The notes under the pieces were generated by a model that saw nothing but the letters and a program-made list of their open reading frames with translations, was not told the origin of the DNA and searched no databases. This document shows positions 39,380 to 49,876 of a stretch of DNA of 64,000 nt, one piece after another. Source of the stretch: Physcomitrium patens. Its lineage: Eukaryota; Streptophyta; Bryopsida; Funariales; Funariaceae. The stretch is from assembly GCF_000002425.4 (NCBI RefSeq), contig NC_037261.1:6038098-6102097 (forward strand), read 5' to 3'. The translations under genes were made by a program, and so were the position numbers. Numbering within the stretch: the first letter of the stretch is position 1; each line of letters starts with the position of its first letter.

Positions 39380-40124
39380 TATCAAGGACATGAATCTTGA
39401 AGAAAGAAATCCTCAATATACTCTTATGTCACTCAAAAGGATTAAAAAATCACTGAAAGATGATATAGTATTAAACTAAAATAGCTATGGCCAAAGACAA
39501 GAAGACTAGAAAGCCTTTTAAATAAGACTAAGGACTAGAGAGGCATTGGGAAGAGTGAAAAAAGCTTCACTTGTTGTCAAGGACATAAATCTTGAAGAAA
39601 GAGAATCCTCAATATACTCTTCTATTACTAAAGAGAACTAGAAAGTCACTCAAAAGGTGATGTTATATTAACTAGAATGGCTATTGCCAAAAACAAGAAA
39701 GACTAGAAAGACTTGAAACAAGACTAAGACTAAAAAAGCGTTGATAAGAGTGAAGAAGGCTTCACTTTTGCCTCCATATATACTATCTAACTAAAAGCTA
39801 TGTGGCGATGTCCTATATGACCTCCAACATGTGTTGACTTTGCTAACGACATGTCTTATCTTATAAGGCAAGTTATCTATGTATGCACGACGTAATTGGC
39901 TTGTTCCACAAGCTACTACACAGAGATAACTTGTTCCACAAGCTACCAATACATGTTTAGCTTTTTGACCAAGTTTCTAACCTAAAAATATATCTAAAGT
40001 CAAAACCGTATCTATGAAGCATCTAGGAAGCTTCTCTAGAAGACTTTATGAAATTATTCTATATTTACCTATTTCTACTTAATCAAATAAGAAACTATTG
40101 AGGTAAATATATATGTCTGTGATA
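39380..40124 (-). repeat. A'-type LTR shared by A5 and A6, with a 195-bp tandem duplication
   Basis: The inner end toward A5 is TATCAAGGACATGAATC (39380). A near copy, TGTCAAGGACATAAATC, starts at 39575, giving a tandem repeat of about 195 bp. The other end, TATCACAGACATATATA on the minus strand (40124), follows a third-ORF remnant, so element interior lies on both sides of this LTR. The reverse complement matches the A3 3' LTR. Confidence 0.65.
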
Positions 40125-40426
40125 TTATCTCTCCTTCTAGGGACGAGTTCTATGAGAAGCGTTCTTTATATGTTGAAGAAGTTCAAGATGCGACGAATTG
40201 TATTTGCTACATACTCCAATCTTTGCTCTCTTCAAAGATGGTTGATAGGTCCTATCAACCATCTATAGTGTTCCATACCAGGGTGAGAAGACCACCGTAT
40301 GATTTGGTCATTATTGAGGCCTTTATAACTTCCTTCAAATAAAACATTTAGAACACCATCAGTAGTTGTTCTTACCTCTAATAATATCACTAAGCATCGG
40401 GAGTCTCTTCCAAGGTCATGATACCA
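40125..40426 (-). pseudogene. A6 third-ORF remnant
   Basis: The minus-strand frame reads CLVILLEVRTTTDG, then DQIIRWSSHPGMEHYRWLIG, PINHL, one stop, REQRLEYVANTIRRIL and NFFNI then stop. It aligns with the A1 third ORF, sharing HYRWL-x-GP-x-NHL and REQ-x-LE, although the LTR belongs to the other subfamily. Only one in-frame stop is present in about 85 codons, in a neighbourhood where pol frames are riddled with stops. Confidence 0.7.
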
Positions 40427-41920
40427 AACACATTATCGAAAAAAAAAGAGTTTGCCTTGACAAAGCGTTGGACTTTTGACAAACACTAAATTTTCAATTA
40501 ATCATAAGATGAAAAATACTTCAAGTTTATTTATAATTTTATTTTTGTTTCTTTCCATAATATTAAACATAGTAGCAATAAACATCAAATGCCAAGCCTC
40601 TAGTAATAGTAAAAGTTGTAGCAAAAAATAATAATTATCGGACCTCCAATAATAATAAAGGTTGTAGCAATAAATAATAATTACTAGACCTCTAATAATA
40701 GTAAAATTTGTAGTAATAAATAATAATTATTGGACCTCCAGTAATAGTAAAAGTTGTAGTAATAAATAATAATTATCAGGCCTCCTGTAATAATAAAAGT
40801 TATAGCAATAAATAATAATTACCAAACCTCCAATAATAGTAAAATAAATCAAAAATTTCCAAATCTTTTATAATTTCTAAAACCCTTTTTGTGGTAGTAA
40901 AATCCTTGTAATACCAAAATTCCTTCAATACCGAATCCCTTTAATGCATTGAACTTTAAAATTTGGTAATTCTCAATCCAACCGTTAGATTGAGCTCAAA
41001 TTATCTAATAAGTAAGGCAGTACTCTTAAATCTTTTATATCCAAATTTCAACCGTCGATTCTCTTCAAAACACTAGATAACACAATTTCAGTAGCACGGC
41101 CTTTACATGTTGACTTACAAACACCTATATACTGATTCTGCGATTTCTTACAAACCCAACACTCAAATGACATGAATTTTTTTTTGTGTAGCTTCTCAAT
41201 ATTATAACTACACCTTTGGCAAGTTTGAGCCAAAATTCATTCAAAATGCTCAAAAAAAAGGCTCAAAACATAACCATCAATAATTCGGTTCACTTACTTC
41301 TTTAATTTGCAAGCTCTAACTTCGACCAGTAATTTCTTCCTCACTTTAGATCCGATTTCATCAAATCTTGCACAATAGTTAAAGCCCTTCAAGTCAACTT
41401 TCCAACTCCACCTTTCGATTGTTAAATTCCTTTCTACAACTCTTTGTATATTTGAAAGAGTGACAGTAGGTACAAATTTCACATCCAAACTTTAAACAGC
41501 CATAACTCTCTCATTGCAGACTCAAAGTTAACAATCCTTTCACAAAAATTGTAATCCTTCAAACCAGCTTTCCAATGACACATTTGTTTTACCAAAAAAT
41601 CTTCTACAACTTTCTGTATGCTTAAAAGAGTGACAGTTGGTAAATAATTCACACCCTAACTTCAAACAACCTTAACTTCTTCATTTAAAACTCAAATAAC
41701 AAACTTCATACACCAAAATTATAGCCCAAAACACAAGCTTTCTGAATATCTCCTCTAAACCCTCGAATGCCCTCGAAAAAGTGGCCTTCTCTTCAGTTTT
41801 CTCTCAGACAGCCCCTTGAAGCTCATTGGTCATGACCTATAGCCAATGAGAGTAAAGATCCTCTTATCCTTGCCTTATCTATCCATGTATATGGCCTAAG
41901 GTTACAACACTATAATATCA
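40427..41920 (-). repeat. LTR of family C, copy C4, with internal minisatellite
   Basis: Matches C2 in the same orientation: GAGTTTGCCTTGACAAAGCG (40448-40467) against GAATTTGCCTCAAGAAAACA, the block GAGTGACAGTAGGTA (41459-41473), and the ending CTATAATATCA. The left boundary is approximate. It is longer than the other copies because of the tandem array at 40566-40850. Confidence 0.65.
40566..40850. repeat. minisatellite, about 46-bp unit, 5-6 copies
   Basis: Imperfect tandem units, each containing GACCTCCAATAATAGTAAAA, then GTTGTAG and a following CAATAAATAATAATTA. Units differ by point changes. The array lies inside LTR C4 and is absent from C1, C2 and C3. Confidence 0.9.
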
Positions 41921-41947
41921 ATATCCATATCTTTCTACATCTTCCAT

Positions 41948-43027
41948 GTGAAATATCTTACTATTTCTACTTTTACTTATAAAACTTACATAAGTTATTT
42001 AAGATTTCCACTATTGACTGTAGATGGAAACAATTATCTATTGTGGGCAAAAATGGCAAAAGCAAATTTATTTGTAGAACAACTCTTGGATGCCATTATA
42101 TTTGAAGAATCTCCTACAATAAGTATTTTTATTCTTCCTTCTATTTATTGGAAAGCACTTCTTCTTCTTCGTCGTCATCTTATACTTGAATTAGAACATT
42201 AATACTTAAAAAGGGAAGATCTTGCAAAACTTTGGAAGAATCTTAAATCCACGTTTGATCATCAGAAGACCATTTTCCTTCCATGTGCACGTCATAATTG
42301 GACACATTTAAGTATCTTAGATTTTTCAAATTTAAATGCTTTCAATAGTAAAATATATAGTATTCTCTCACAATTACGATTATGTGGACAAAGCATCTCT
42401 GAAGAAGAAATGATTGAGAAAAATCTCTCTAGATTTCTTCTTGTGTCTGTTGTACTTATACAATAATATAGGAACATGAAATTTCACAGTCATTCTGATC
42501 TCATGTCCTATCTGCTTCTTGCGGAGAAGCAAAATGAGCTACTCTTGTGCAATGCGGAAGCTCGTCCTATTGGAACTATAGTTCCAGAATCTCATACATT
42601 TAATATTTTAAATTCTAAAAAAAATTATATAAATATGGAAAACTTGCTTATAAGTATCAAGGTAGTCATAGTCATGACTATTTCTACCCATATAGAAAGA
42701 ATAAACATTCTACTATCAATTATAGTAGAAAATAAAAATCAGAGATGTGTTCTTGCCATAAGTATGGAATGATTGGACATTTAGGACATACATGCCATAC
42801 TTTAAAATATTTTATTAAAATATTCCAAAAAAATAAGAAATTACAAGCTAAGGCTTGTGAAGTTCATACGATGGATGCGTCGATGGATTCAATTAGTGTT
42901 GATGACTTAGAGGCTTATATGAATGACAAAACCTCTAATGATGAATCAAATGATGCGTTCATTGATTCTGCAATAACATATACTATCTTGCAAGATAGAC
43001 AATTTTTTATTGAAAAATCTTCAACTT
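41948..43027 (+). pseudogene. copia gag and start of protease
   Basis: Opens with the copia gag hallmark LTVDGNNYLLWAKMAKANL (42016-42075). The zinc knuckle (about 42745-42800) reads CHKYGMIGHLGHTC, with the second Cys changed to Tyr. The protease motif, normally D-S/T-G-A, is degraded to FIDSAITYTIL (about 42957-42990). Confidence 0.75.
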
Positions 43028-43041
43028 AGAAAACTAAAAAT

Positions 43042-44174
43042 ATGATGACTATGGTTGGAGCAAATGCGTTTTGTTTCCAAGAGGGCACAGCGATGGTAAA
43101 ATTACCTGCAAATTCCATCATAAAATATAAACATGCAGTGTTTGCACCTTCAGCACTTCGAAGTTTAATCAACTACCGAGATATGCATATTAATGGTTAT
43201 CACGTCTCGACCACCATTTTAAATAGAAAAGATGTTTTGGTTCTTGCAAAGAATTATAAAGTTATTGAAAAAGCTTTTGCTACAAAAAATGGTTTATACC
43301 AAATTATGATTTGGCCTCCTATTATATTTAATTTTGCATCATCTATCACAGAGAGTTGTGTTTCTCTCAGGCATGGACGATTGGAACATCTAAGATCTAC
43401 ATTGTTTAGAAAGATCATTCCATGTATAATTGGGCATAATTTAAAGCCTGCTGATGTAGACTCTATGGAATTATGTCATGCATGCGTGCAAGGTAAAATG
43501 ATTACTTGGCCTTCAATTTGGAAACTTCCACAAGAATTACCACCAATGCTTGCAAGATTGCATGGTGATATTTGTGGTCATATTAATTCAATATCAAGAC
43601 CATTTTATTATTTTTTAATCCTTATTGATGCATCAGATAAATAATCACATGTTTTATTATTATCAACTCAAAACATGGTGTTTGCCAATCTTATATCTAT
43701 ACTTATTCAATTTCGGGCACATTTTCTTGATTATCCTATAAAAACATTGCGTATGAATAATACAAAAGAATTTGCATCAAAATCTTTTAAAGACTATTAT
43801 ACTGCAACAGGAATTGGGTTGACATATTGTATTCGATATGAACATGCTCAAAATGGACTTACAGAGTCATTTATAAAGTATATACATCTCATTATCTAGC
43901 CACTCCTCCTTCACGCAAATTTACCTGCATCTATATGGGATCATGTGGTTTTACATGCTACAGCATTAATACGCCTCCACCCTTCTTTTCTTGAAATTGT
44001 TTCACCACATGAGCTCATTTTGGGTCGTGTTCCAAATGTATCTCACTTACGAGTATTTGGTTGCCGTGCTTGGATTCCAATACCATAACCTCAACAATAT
44101 GCTATTCAAGTTCATCGACAAGAAGACATATATGTTGGTTTTGATTCACCAAGTATTATTCGTATTGTTGATCT
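43042..44174 (+). pseudogene. copia GAG-pre-integrase and integrase core
   Basis: The HHCC region is at 43370-43490 (RHGRLEHLRS, then LCHACVQGKM). The core starts with RLHGDICGHI (first Asp, about 43560), continues with LRMNNTKEFASKSFKDY (about 43750, second Asp changed to Asn in MNNTKEF), then NGLTESF (Glu, about 43850). A PHELILGRVPNVSHLRVFGC block follows in another frame. The frame is interrupted at 44174 by a 285-bp insertion. Confidence 0.8.
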
Positions 44175-44459
44175 TGTTGAAGGAAAGAACTCATTTAGTT
44201 GTTGCTAATGGTCAATAGAATATATGAGTAATGAGGGATATCCTACAAGGTTAGTTGCTGGTCTATAGAGCCTTAGAATACAAGGAGAGGCTGGTCCTAA
44301 GAGATATCCCATATGGGTTGTAACACATGGTACCTTGGTACTAGTATATAAGAAAAGGGTTGGCATGGGAAGAATTATCTCATACCACATTCTATTTGTG
44401 AAGTGCAACCTTGCTGGTCCTAACTTGCTTGTGTGGAGTTTGCTTTCTATGTTTCAATA
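44175..44459 (+). repeat. 285-bp solo LTR with perfect 5-bp target duplication
   Basis: Inserted in the copia integrase. It starts TGTTGAAGG and ends TGTTTCAATA, so the terminal 7 bases are inverted repeats with one mismatch (final CA now TA). GATCT flanks both sides (44170-44174 and 44460-44464). The copia frame reads IVDL across the site. A TATA-like GTATATAAGAAAAG lies at 44343-44356. The parent element is not in the window. Confidence 0.85.
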
Positions 44460-46733
44460 GATCTATCAACTGGAATATTATTACATGCACGTTTGTAAAA
44501 TTGCCATTTTGAAGAAAATATATTTCCATTTCTTGAAGGAAGAGTATTCAATCAACAAAGAAATAAAGTACTCATATTTGAAGCACCAAAAATGTTTACA
44601 ATGAATCCCGATCCTATGACATCTTTGGCAAAAACTGAAGTTGCTAAGATTTTACATCTAAAACAGATCGCAGATGAAACACCTGATGGCTTCAATGATG
44701 CACCTAAAATTATAAGAGTTCCTATTAATGAGGCTCAGAATGCACTTCCTCAGATTGCAGTGCCATTGACTACAATACCTCAAGTTATAACAACAACAAC
44801 AACTAAAAGAACTTGAAGACCAGATAAGCAACCACATAAAAAAAAAGCTATAAAATTGACTAATCTTGGTATTATTTTTCAAGAAATTGTCACTCATCTT
44901 ATGGGACTACCAATTCATGATGATATATCCATACATAATATACCTTCAATTCCTATGAAAAACAATCTTGGAATTGGAAGGAATAAGAACAAGTTGAGTA
45001 AAGAATTATCTATTCTATATTGTGCTACAGATGATATTTGGAATAGACCATCTATTACAGTAGATGAATCATTTGCATATATGATTATAGAAGCCCTTTC
45101 TTACAAGGAAGACAATCGTGAACCTCAAACCATCGAATAGGCAATGCATCGCTCTGATTGGTTAAAATGAAAAACTGCTATTGAGGAGGAGTATGCCTCT
45201 TTGTGTAAGAGGAAAGTCTTTAGTCCAATTGTAGACACTCTTACATCTTGCCTTGTGGGATATAAGATGGTATTAATATGCAAGCAAGATGCTCAGGGTC
45301 AAATAACCTGCTATAAAGCTCATCTTGTTGGTCAAGGATTTATTCAACGATTTGGCATTAATTATGAATCCACATATTCTTCAGTTATGGATTCAATTAC
45401 ATTTTGATATATTATAGGAATGATAATTTATGCCACCCTTGAGATGCATTTGATGGATGTAGTAACTGCATATCTATATGGTTCTCTTGATGCAAATATT
45501 TATATGAAAGTTCTACATGGCTTAGAAATAAGAACTCCAAATGGACTCGCTTCAAGATAATATCATGGTATTAAATTATGTAAGGCCTTATATAGTTTAA
45601 AATAATCCAAATGCATGTGGTATCAATGTCTTTGAGATTATTTAATTATAAATAATTTTATAAGTGATCCAATAATCTCTTGTTTGTTTATCAAACGAGA
45701 TAAAATTGGTTTTCTAATCATCACTGTATATGTTGATGATCTTAACCTAGTGGGTACTACATCTATATGTGTTACAGTTACTAACCTACTTATATGTGAA
45801 TTTGAGATGAAAATGCTAGAAAAAATAACTTTTTGCATTGGTCTTCAGATTATGCATCTAATAGATGGTAGCATTTTTCTCTACCAACTAATGTATATTA
45901 GATAAAACTTACGAAGATTTAATATGATTGATGCTTATCCTTTGTCCACACCAATGATTGGACATGGTCATAATGGTCATGATCCATATTGTCCATGCGA
46001 AGAAGAAGAAGAAATATTGGAAGATCAATATCTATACCGCGCAACGGTTGGAGCACTTTTATATTTAGCTACATCTATAAGACCAGATATTGCATTTGTA
46101 GTTAGTGTTCTTGCAAGACATAGTGTACGTCCAACACTATGACATTGGAATGGCATCGAATATTAATTATGTTATTTAAAAAGTATGGAAGACTTGGGAT
46201 TATACTATATACAATCCACAGATCCAAAATTGGTTGGATATTGTGATGCAGGATATAAATTTGATATTGCAACACTTAAATCTTAAACATGATATGTATT
46301 TTTAAGATATGGAGCTGCAATATCATGGAAATCAATGAAACAAATAATAACTACAACCTCATCCAACCATGCCAAAATTATTACCTTACATGAAGCATCT
46401 CGAGAATGTATTTAGTTGCGATCAATTGATAAATTCATTCAAATAACATGTGGATTTTCATTTGATGATTGTTCAACTATCTTGTATGAAGATAATAGTG
46501 CTTATATTGCATAGATGCAATTCGGTTTCATTAAAGGTGACAGGACAAAGCATATTGATCCAAAGTATTTTAGTTATATCCATGACTTAATTACTAATCA
46601 AGCATTTATAATTCAGAAAATTGAATCTACAAATAACCTTGTTGATCTCTTTACCAAAGCTCTTCTATTGTGTAACCATTATCGACTTACTTATGGCATT
46701 GGTATGTGGCGACTTCCTTTTCTTGAATAAGAA
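44460..46733 (+). pseudogene. copia RT and RNase H
   Basis: After NCHFEENIFPFLEG come the pre-RT linker and RT blocks: TCYKAHLVGQGFIQRFGINY (45310-45370), ITVYVDDLNLVG (45718-45753; catalytic YVDD intact), a KMLEKITFCIGLQI block, LYRATVGALLYLATSIRPD (46033-46090), and the RNase H end (KHIDPKYFSYIHDLI, 46548-46592). Several frameshifts and stops separate them. Confidence 0.8.
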
Positions 46734-46940
46734 AGCTAATGAATTCTTTAAATAATTAAAGAAAATGATGTTGTATTATTTTTTCTTCATCTATGGTTTT
46801 GTCTTTAAATACAATAAGGCTTTCATAGATAAGGTTTTAATGAGGCAATAATTGTTGATCTTTCAAGATCACAAAAAAGTATAGATCATAATTTTATATA
46901 AATTTTATATTATGTAAATATTACGATGAGCGAGGAGGAG

Positions 46941-47111
46941 TGTTGAGATCATTAAATATAGTTGGAGCTCTCCATAATATTTACTGTAGACTACAATAAA
47001 TCGTAAAGCTATAGTATTTAGAGTCTAGTGGAAAAGTATTATTTATTCTCTCTATTTTCCTCTTCTTGTATACGAGACACAACCAGATCAAGAGAATTTT
47101 ATGTGTGAAGC
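46941..47111 (+). repeat. partial 3' LTR of the copia element
   Basis: Begins TGTTGAGATC after the purine tract GCGAGGAGGAG. Only the first 171 bp are present before the A2 LTR starts at 47112. The remainder would lie beyond A2, outside the window. Confidence 0.6.
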
Positions 47112-47583
47112 TGTCACGGACACAAAATACAGACTTGAAATCTAACAAGAAGTTCAAGAAGAAGAGGCAGAACTAGATTAAACAGATGAGTACAAGAACA
47201 ACACCAGAAAGGTGAGCTAGAACTCCAAGAGATGTGTTGTCGAGACTGAAGAACTCTTCAGCCTCGACTCTTATATATACTACTGGCCTATGGTTCTAAG
47301 GAAGCGCATCAAGAAGCTTCCCTAGAACTATGAAGCTTCTCGAGCAACTACCCAAGAGCTAGGAAGCTTCTCAAGTAACTTCCTAGAATCTACTAGAATA
47401 TTTTAAGAATCTTCTAGAGCCTTCTAAGGGAATCTTTAGAGAATCTTCAAAGAATTTTTAGGGAATCTTTGAAGAATATTCTAAGAGAATATTCAAGGAA
47501 TCTTCTGGAAGTTTCTAGAGACTTCTTTCTAGAAGGTTCTAGAAACTTGTCTCTAGAAAGGTCTAAGGACTATGTCCCTAACA
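47112..47583 (-). repeat. A2 3' LTR
   Basis: Plus-strand ends are TGTCACGGACAC and CCCTAACA. It shares the hairpin/TSS block (47232-47267) and TATA (TTATATATAC) with A1 and A4. A dense GAA/TTC array (about 47400-47560) includes GAAGAATATTCTAAGAGAAT (47471-47490). Confidence 0.85.
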
Positions 47584-47633
47584 TCACTTCCTCCTTTAGC
47601 TTCGAGGTCTCCGAGAAGCAATGTTATCGTCAG

Positions 47634-47981
47634 TCAATACCAGCGCAAGAAAATGAAGATCTGTCGCATAACCTCTGCTATGAACTCCAATTGTTGTTCA
47701 CGAGGCAAGTGATTCAATGGTCCTTGAAGCCAACGGTAGTGGCCCACGCCTTCAACTTCTGACCAAGCATGAACCTCCGTGTCTTCATTGTGAAATTGTC
47801 CTGCAAACACTCCTTCTGGCTGACCATTGTAGGCAGGCTCGACCTCAAATACAATCACCAGCGATCTGTTGCTTGGAATCCTTAGACGTCGTCCTGGTGC
47901 AGGCGATTCTTCATCTCGCGGTCGTCTTTGTGAGCTAGTTGCTTGACATGACATGACAAGTGTAGTATCTTGGCTATCCAT
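47634..47981 (-). CDS. third ORF of chromovirus A2, intact (115 aa), unknown function
   Basis: It starts ATGGATAGCCAAGATAC (47981) and ends IFIFLRWY then stop. The N-terminal third is Ser/Arg/Pro-rich and basic. The remainder (SLVIVFEVEPAY, WSEVEGVGHYRWLQG, NHLPREQQLEFIAEVMRQI) is a compact domain with no signal peptide or membrane segment. It is identical to the A1 copy at about 103 of 115 positions and has no stop, although A2 pol is broken. It lies between the chromodomain and the 3' LTR, the slot used by env in env-bearing elements, but it does not look like an envelope protein. Confidence 0.75.
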   Translation of the reverse strand: MDSQDTTLVMSCQATSSQRRPRDEESPAPGRRLRIPSNRSLVIVFEVEPAYNGQPEGVFAGQFHNEDTEVHAWSEVEGVGHYRWLQGPLNHLPREQQLEFIAEVMRQIFIFLRWY

Positions 47982-48126
47982 ATTCAAAGGCTAAAACAAT
48001 AAGAACAAACTTGGGCTACTAACAAAGTTCTACGCTATCTTGGAGAGAATGACTACATCAACTATGGATTTTGGTGGTGCACTCTCCTCTTTTCTGTTTT
48101 CTGGATGAGCAAGCTTCAGTAAGAAG

Positions 48127-49140
48127 CTATCGTCGAACCGGCTTGAGTTTCTCAGGATATCGTCGATGAAACTCCTGTACCTTTTGCGGCGCATTCGCGA
48201 GATTTTCGGCCGGCTCCCATGTTCGTTCATTAATATCGTAACCGCTCCAATGCACAAAGTATTCTAATTTACCCCGTCTTTGCCGTGAATCCAGGACCTT
48301 TTCCACCTCGTATTCTTCGTGGTTCTCTATTTCTATGCTAGGTGGTGGATATTGTACTCTACCAAGAAAAGACGATTCTCGATAAGGCTCCAACAAAGAA
48401 ACATGAAAGACAAGATGTACCTTCATAGTAGCTGGTAACTCCAAACGATACGCTACAGGATTGATCTGCTTCTGGATAACAAATGGTCCCAATCTCCGAT
48501 AGTCCAATTTGTCACATGGCCGCTTGGTCTTAATATTTTGTCGAAGCAGCCAAACTTTGTCTCCAATCGTGAATTTAGGTGCCTGATTCCGAAATTTATC
48601 CGCGAACGCCTTGTAAGATTCTTGGGCAGTTTGCAATTGAAGCTTCAATATAGTTTGAAGTTGCGAAAGCTCCTTCACCAATCCTTCAGCTCCCGGATTG
48701 TTAATCGTTGACGAACTCCATAAGTCAAGCTTCGGATGGTATCCATAATTAGAAAAGAATGGCGTTTGTTGAGTTGACGCATGAAGGGTGTTGTTATATG
48801 CGAACTCGGCTAGCGGTAGATATGCGGCCCAATCATCTTGTTAGTAGTTGATGGTGCAACGTAAATATTGCTCTAAAACTTGATTCACTCGTTCTGTTTG
48901 GCCGTCCGTTTGAGGATGAAATGCTGAAGAAAGCTTGATATCTACCTTCAATATCTCAAAAAGAGATTTCCAAAACTTTGACACAAACTGGGTTCCTCGA
49001 TCCGATACGATATCATCTGATAGACCATGATATCGATACACATTATCAAGAAAGAGTCTTACTGTGTCTTCGCTTGACGACGTCTTCTTGCAAGGGACAA
49101 AATGTGCCATCTTTGTAAGCCGATCTACGACAACAAATAT
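48127..49140 (-). pseudogene. A2 integrase C-terminal half and chromodomain
   Basis: Read from 49140: the integrase core after the A1 insertion (VVVDRLTKMAHFVPCKK, IVSDRGTQFVSKFWKSLF, HPQTDGQTERVNQVLEQYL), a stop near 48841, then 48681-48127 with the GPF region ([17 protein letters not shown]), LLEPYRESS, and the chromodomain ([37 protein letters not shown]). The chromodomain keeps the aromatic positions (Y, W, W) expected of a histone-binding cage. Confidence 0.85.
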
Positions 49141-49158
49141 TGTCAAGGACATACATTG

Positions 49159-49291
49159 GAAGATTCTTCGAATATTCTTCTAGAATATTCTCTAAAGATT
49201 CTCTAAAGATTCCTTTAGAAGGTTCTAGAAGATTCTTAGAATATTCCCTAAAGATTCTCTTAGAAGGTTCTAGAATATTCTTAGAAGGTTC
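49159..49291 (+). promoter_or_regulatory. heat-shock-element array in A1 U3
   Basis: Perfect GAAnnTTCnnGAAnnTTC arrays lie at 49218-49235 (GAAGGTTCTAGAAGATTC) and 49263-49280 (GAAGGTTCTAGAATATTC). Further GAAnnTTC pairs occur at 49159, 49170, 49239 and 49284. Alternating nGAAn pentamers are the binding site of heat-shock transcription factors. The arrays sit about 125-190 bp upstream of the TATA box. Regulation by heat is inferred, not shown. Confidence 0.7.
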
Positions 49292-49405
49292 TAAAATATT
49301 CTGATAGATTCTAGGAAGTTGCTCGAGAAGTTTCCTAATTAGTAGAAGTTGTTGGAGAAGCGTCCTAGTTAGCGGAAGTAGCTCGAGAAGCTTCCTATTC
49401 AGTAG

Positions 49406-49449
49406 TATATATAAGAGTCGAGGCTGAAGAGTTCTTCAGTCTCGACAAC
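49406..49449 (+). promoter_or_regulatory. TATA box, hairpin and predicted transcript start of A1
   Basis: TATATATAAG at 49406-49415. An inverted repeat follows: GTCGAGGCTGAAGA (49417-49430) and TCTTCAGTCTCGAC (49433-49446), 14-bp arms with one G-T pair and a 2-base loop. A start near 49438 is placed by its 32-nt distance from TATA and by complementarity to 49576-49586. The block is conserved in the A2 and A4 LTRs. Confidence 0.6.
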
Positions 49450-49573
49450 ACATCTCTTGGACTTCTAGCTCACCGTTCTGGTGTTGTTCTTGTACTCATC
49501 TCTTTAATCTAGTTCTGCCACTTCTTCTTGAACTTCTTGTTAGATTTCAAGTCTGTATTTTGTGTCCGTGACA

Positions 49574-49606
49574 GTTTGTCGAGACTTCATTTTTACTAGT
49601 ATCAGA
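49574..49606 (+). promoter_or_regulatory. primer-binding region of A1 (two candidates)
   Basis: TTGTCGAGACT (49576-49586), two bases inside the LTR end, is the exact complement of AGTCTCGACAA at the predicted RNA 5' end. TAGTATCAGAGC (about 49595-49606) matches 11 of 12 bases of the usual plant tRNA-iMet site TGGTATCAGAGC but is about 21 bases from the LTR. Confidence 0.55.
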
Positions 49607-49876
49607 GCTAGTTCCTTCTTGTTAGAGAGTGGATTACCCCTCTTCTTGAAGGTGTGCTAGTGTTTTAGAGGTTGCGGATTACCCTCCTCTAAACTGATAT
49701 CTCTTCTTTCTCAATATTGGAGCCTTATTCTTCTTGGAGAGAGTGGATTACCCCTCATCTTGGAGTCTTAAGGCGTTTTAGAGGTTGCGGAGTACTCTCC
49801 TCCGAACCAATATTGTCCTCTTATCAAAACTCTTTTTTCTTCTTTCTGAAGGTTAGCCGAAGGTTAAGACGTTAAA

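Larger units (their letters stand above)
41921..47111 (+). mobile_element. decayed Ty1/copia element
   Basis: Domain order gag, protease, integrase, RT, RNase H (integrase before RT) identifies copia. A polypurine tract GAGGAGGAG precedes TGTTGAGATC (46941), the start of the 3' LTR, which is cut at 47111 by the A2 insertion. No 5' LTR is seen, since LTR C4 abuts at 41920. Many stops and frameshifts are present. Confidence 0.85.
49141..49573 (+). repeat. A1 5' LTR
   Basis: TGTCAAGGACATA to TGTCCGTGACA. The two ends form an 11-base inverted repeat with one mismatch. U3 (about 49141-49400) consists largely of GAA/TTC pentamers and GAAGCTTCC-like blocks. The TATA box is at 49406-49414 and a predicted transcript start lies near 49438. 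Confidence 0.95.

Noticed and set aside
40566..40850. CRISPR-like array
   Set aside because: The units are contiguous imperfect tandem repeats without unique spacers, inside an LTR of a eukaryotic element.
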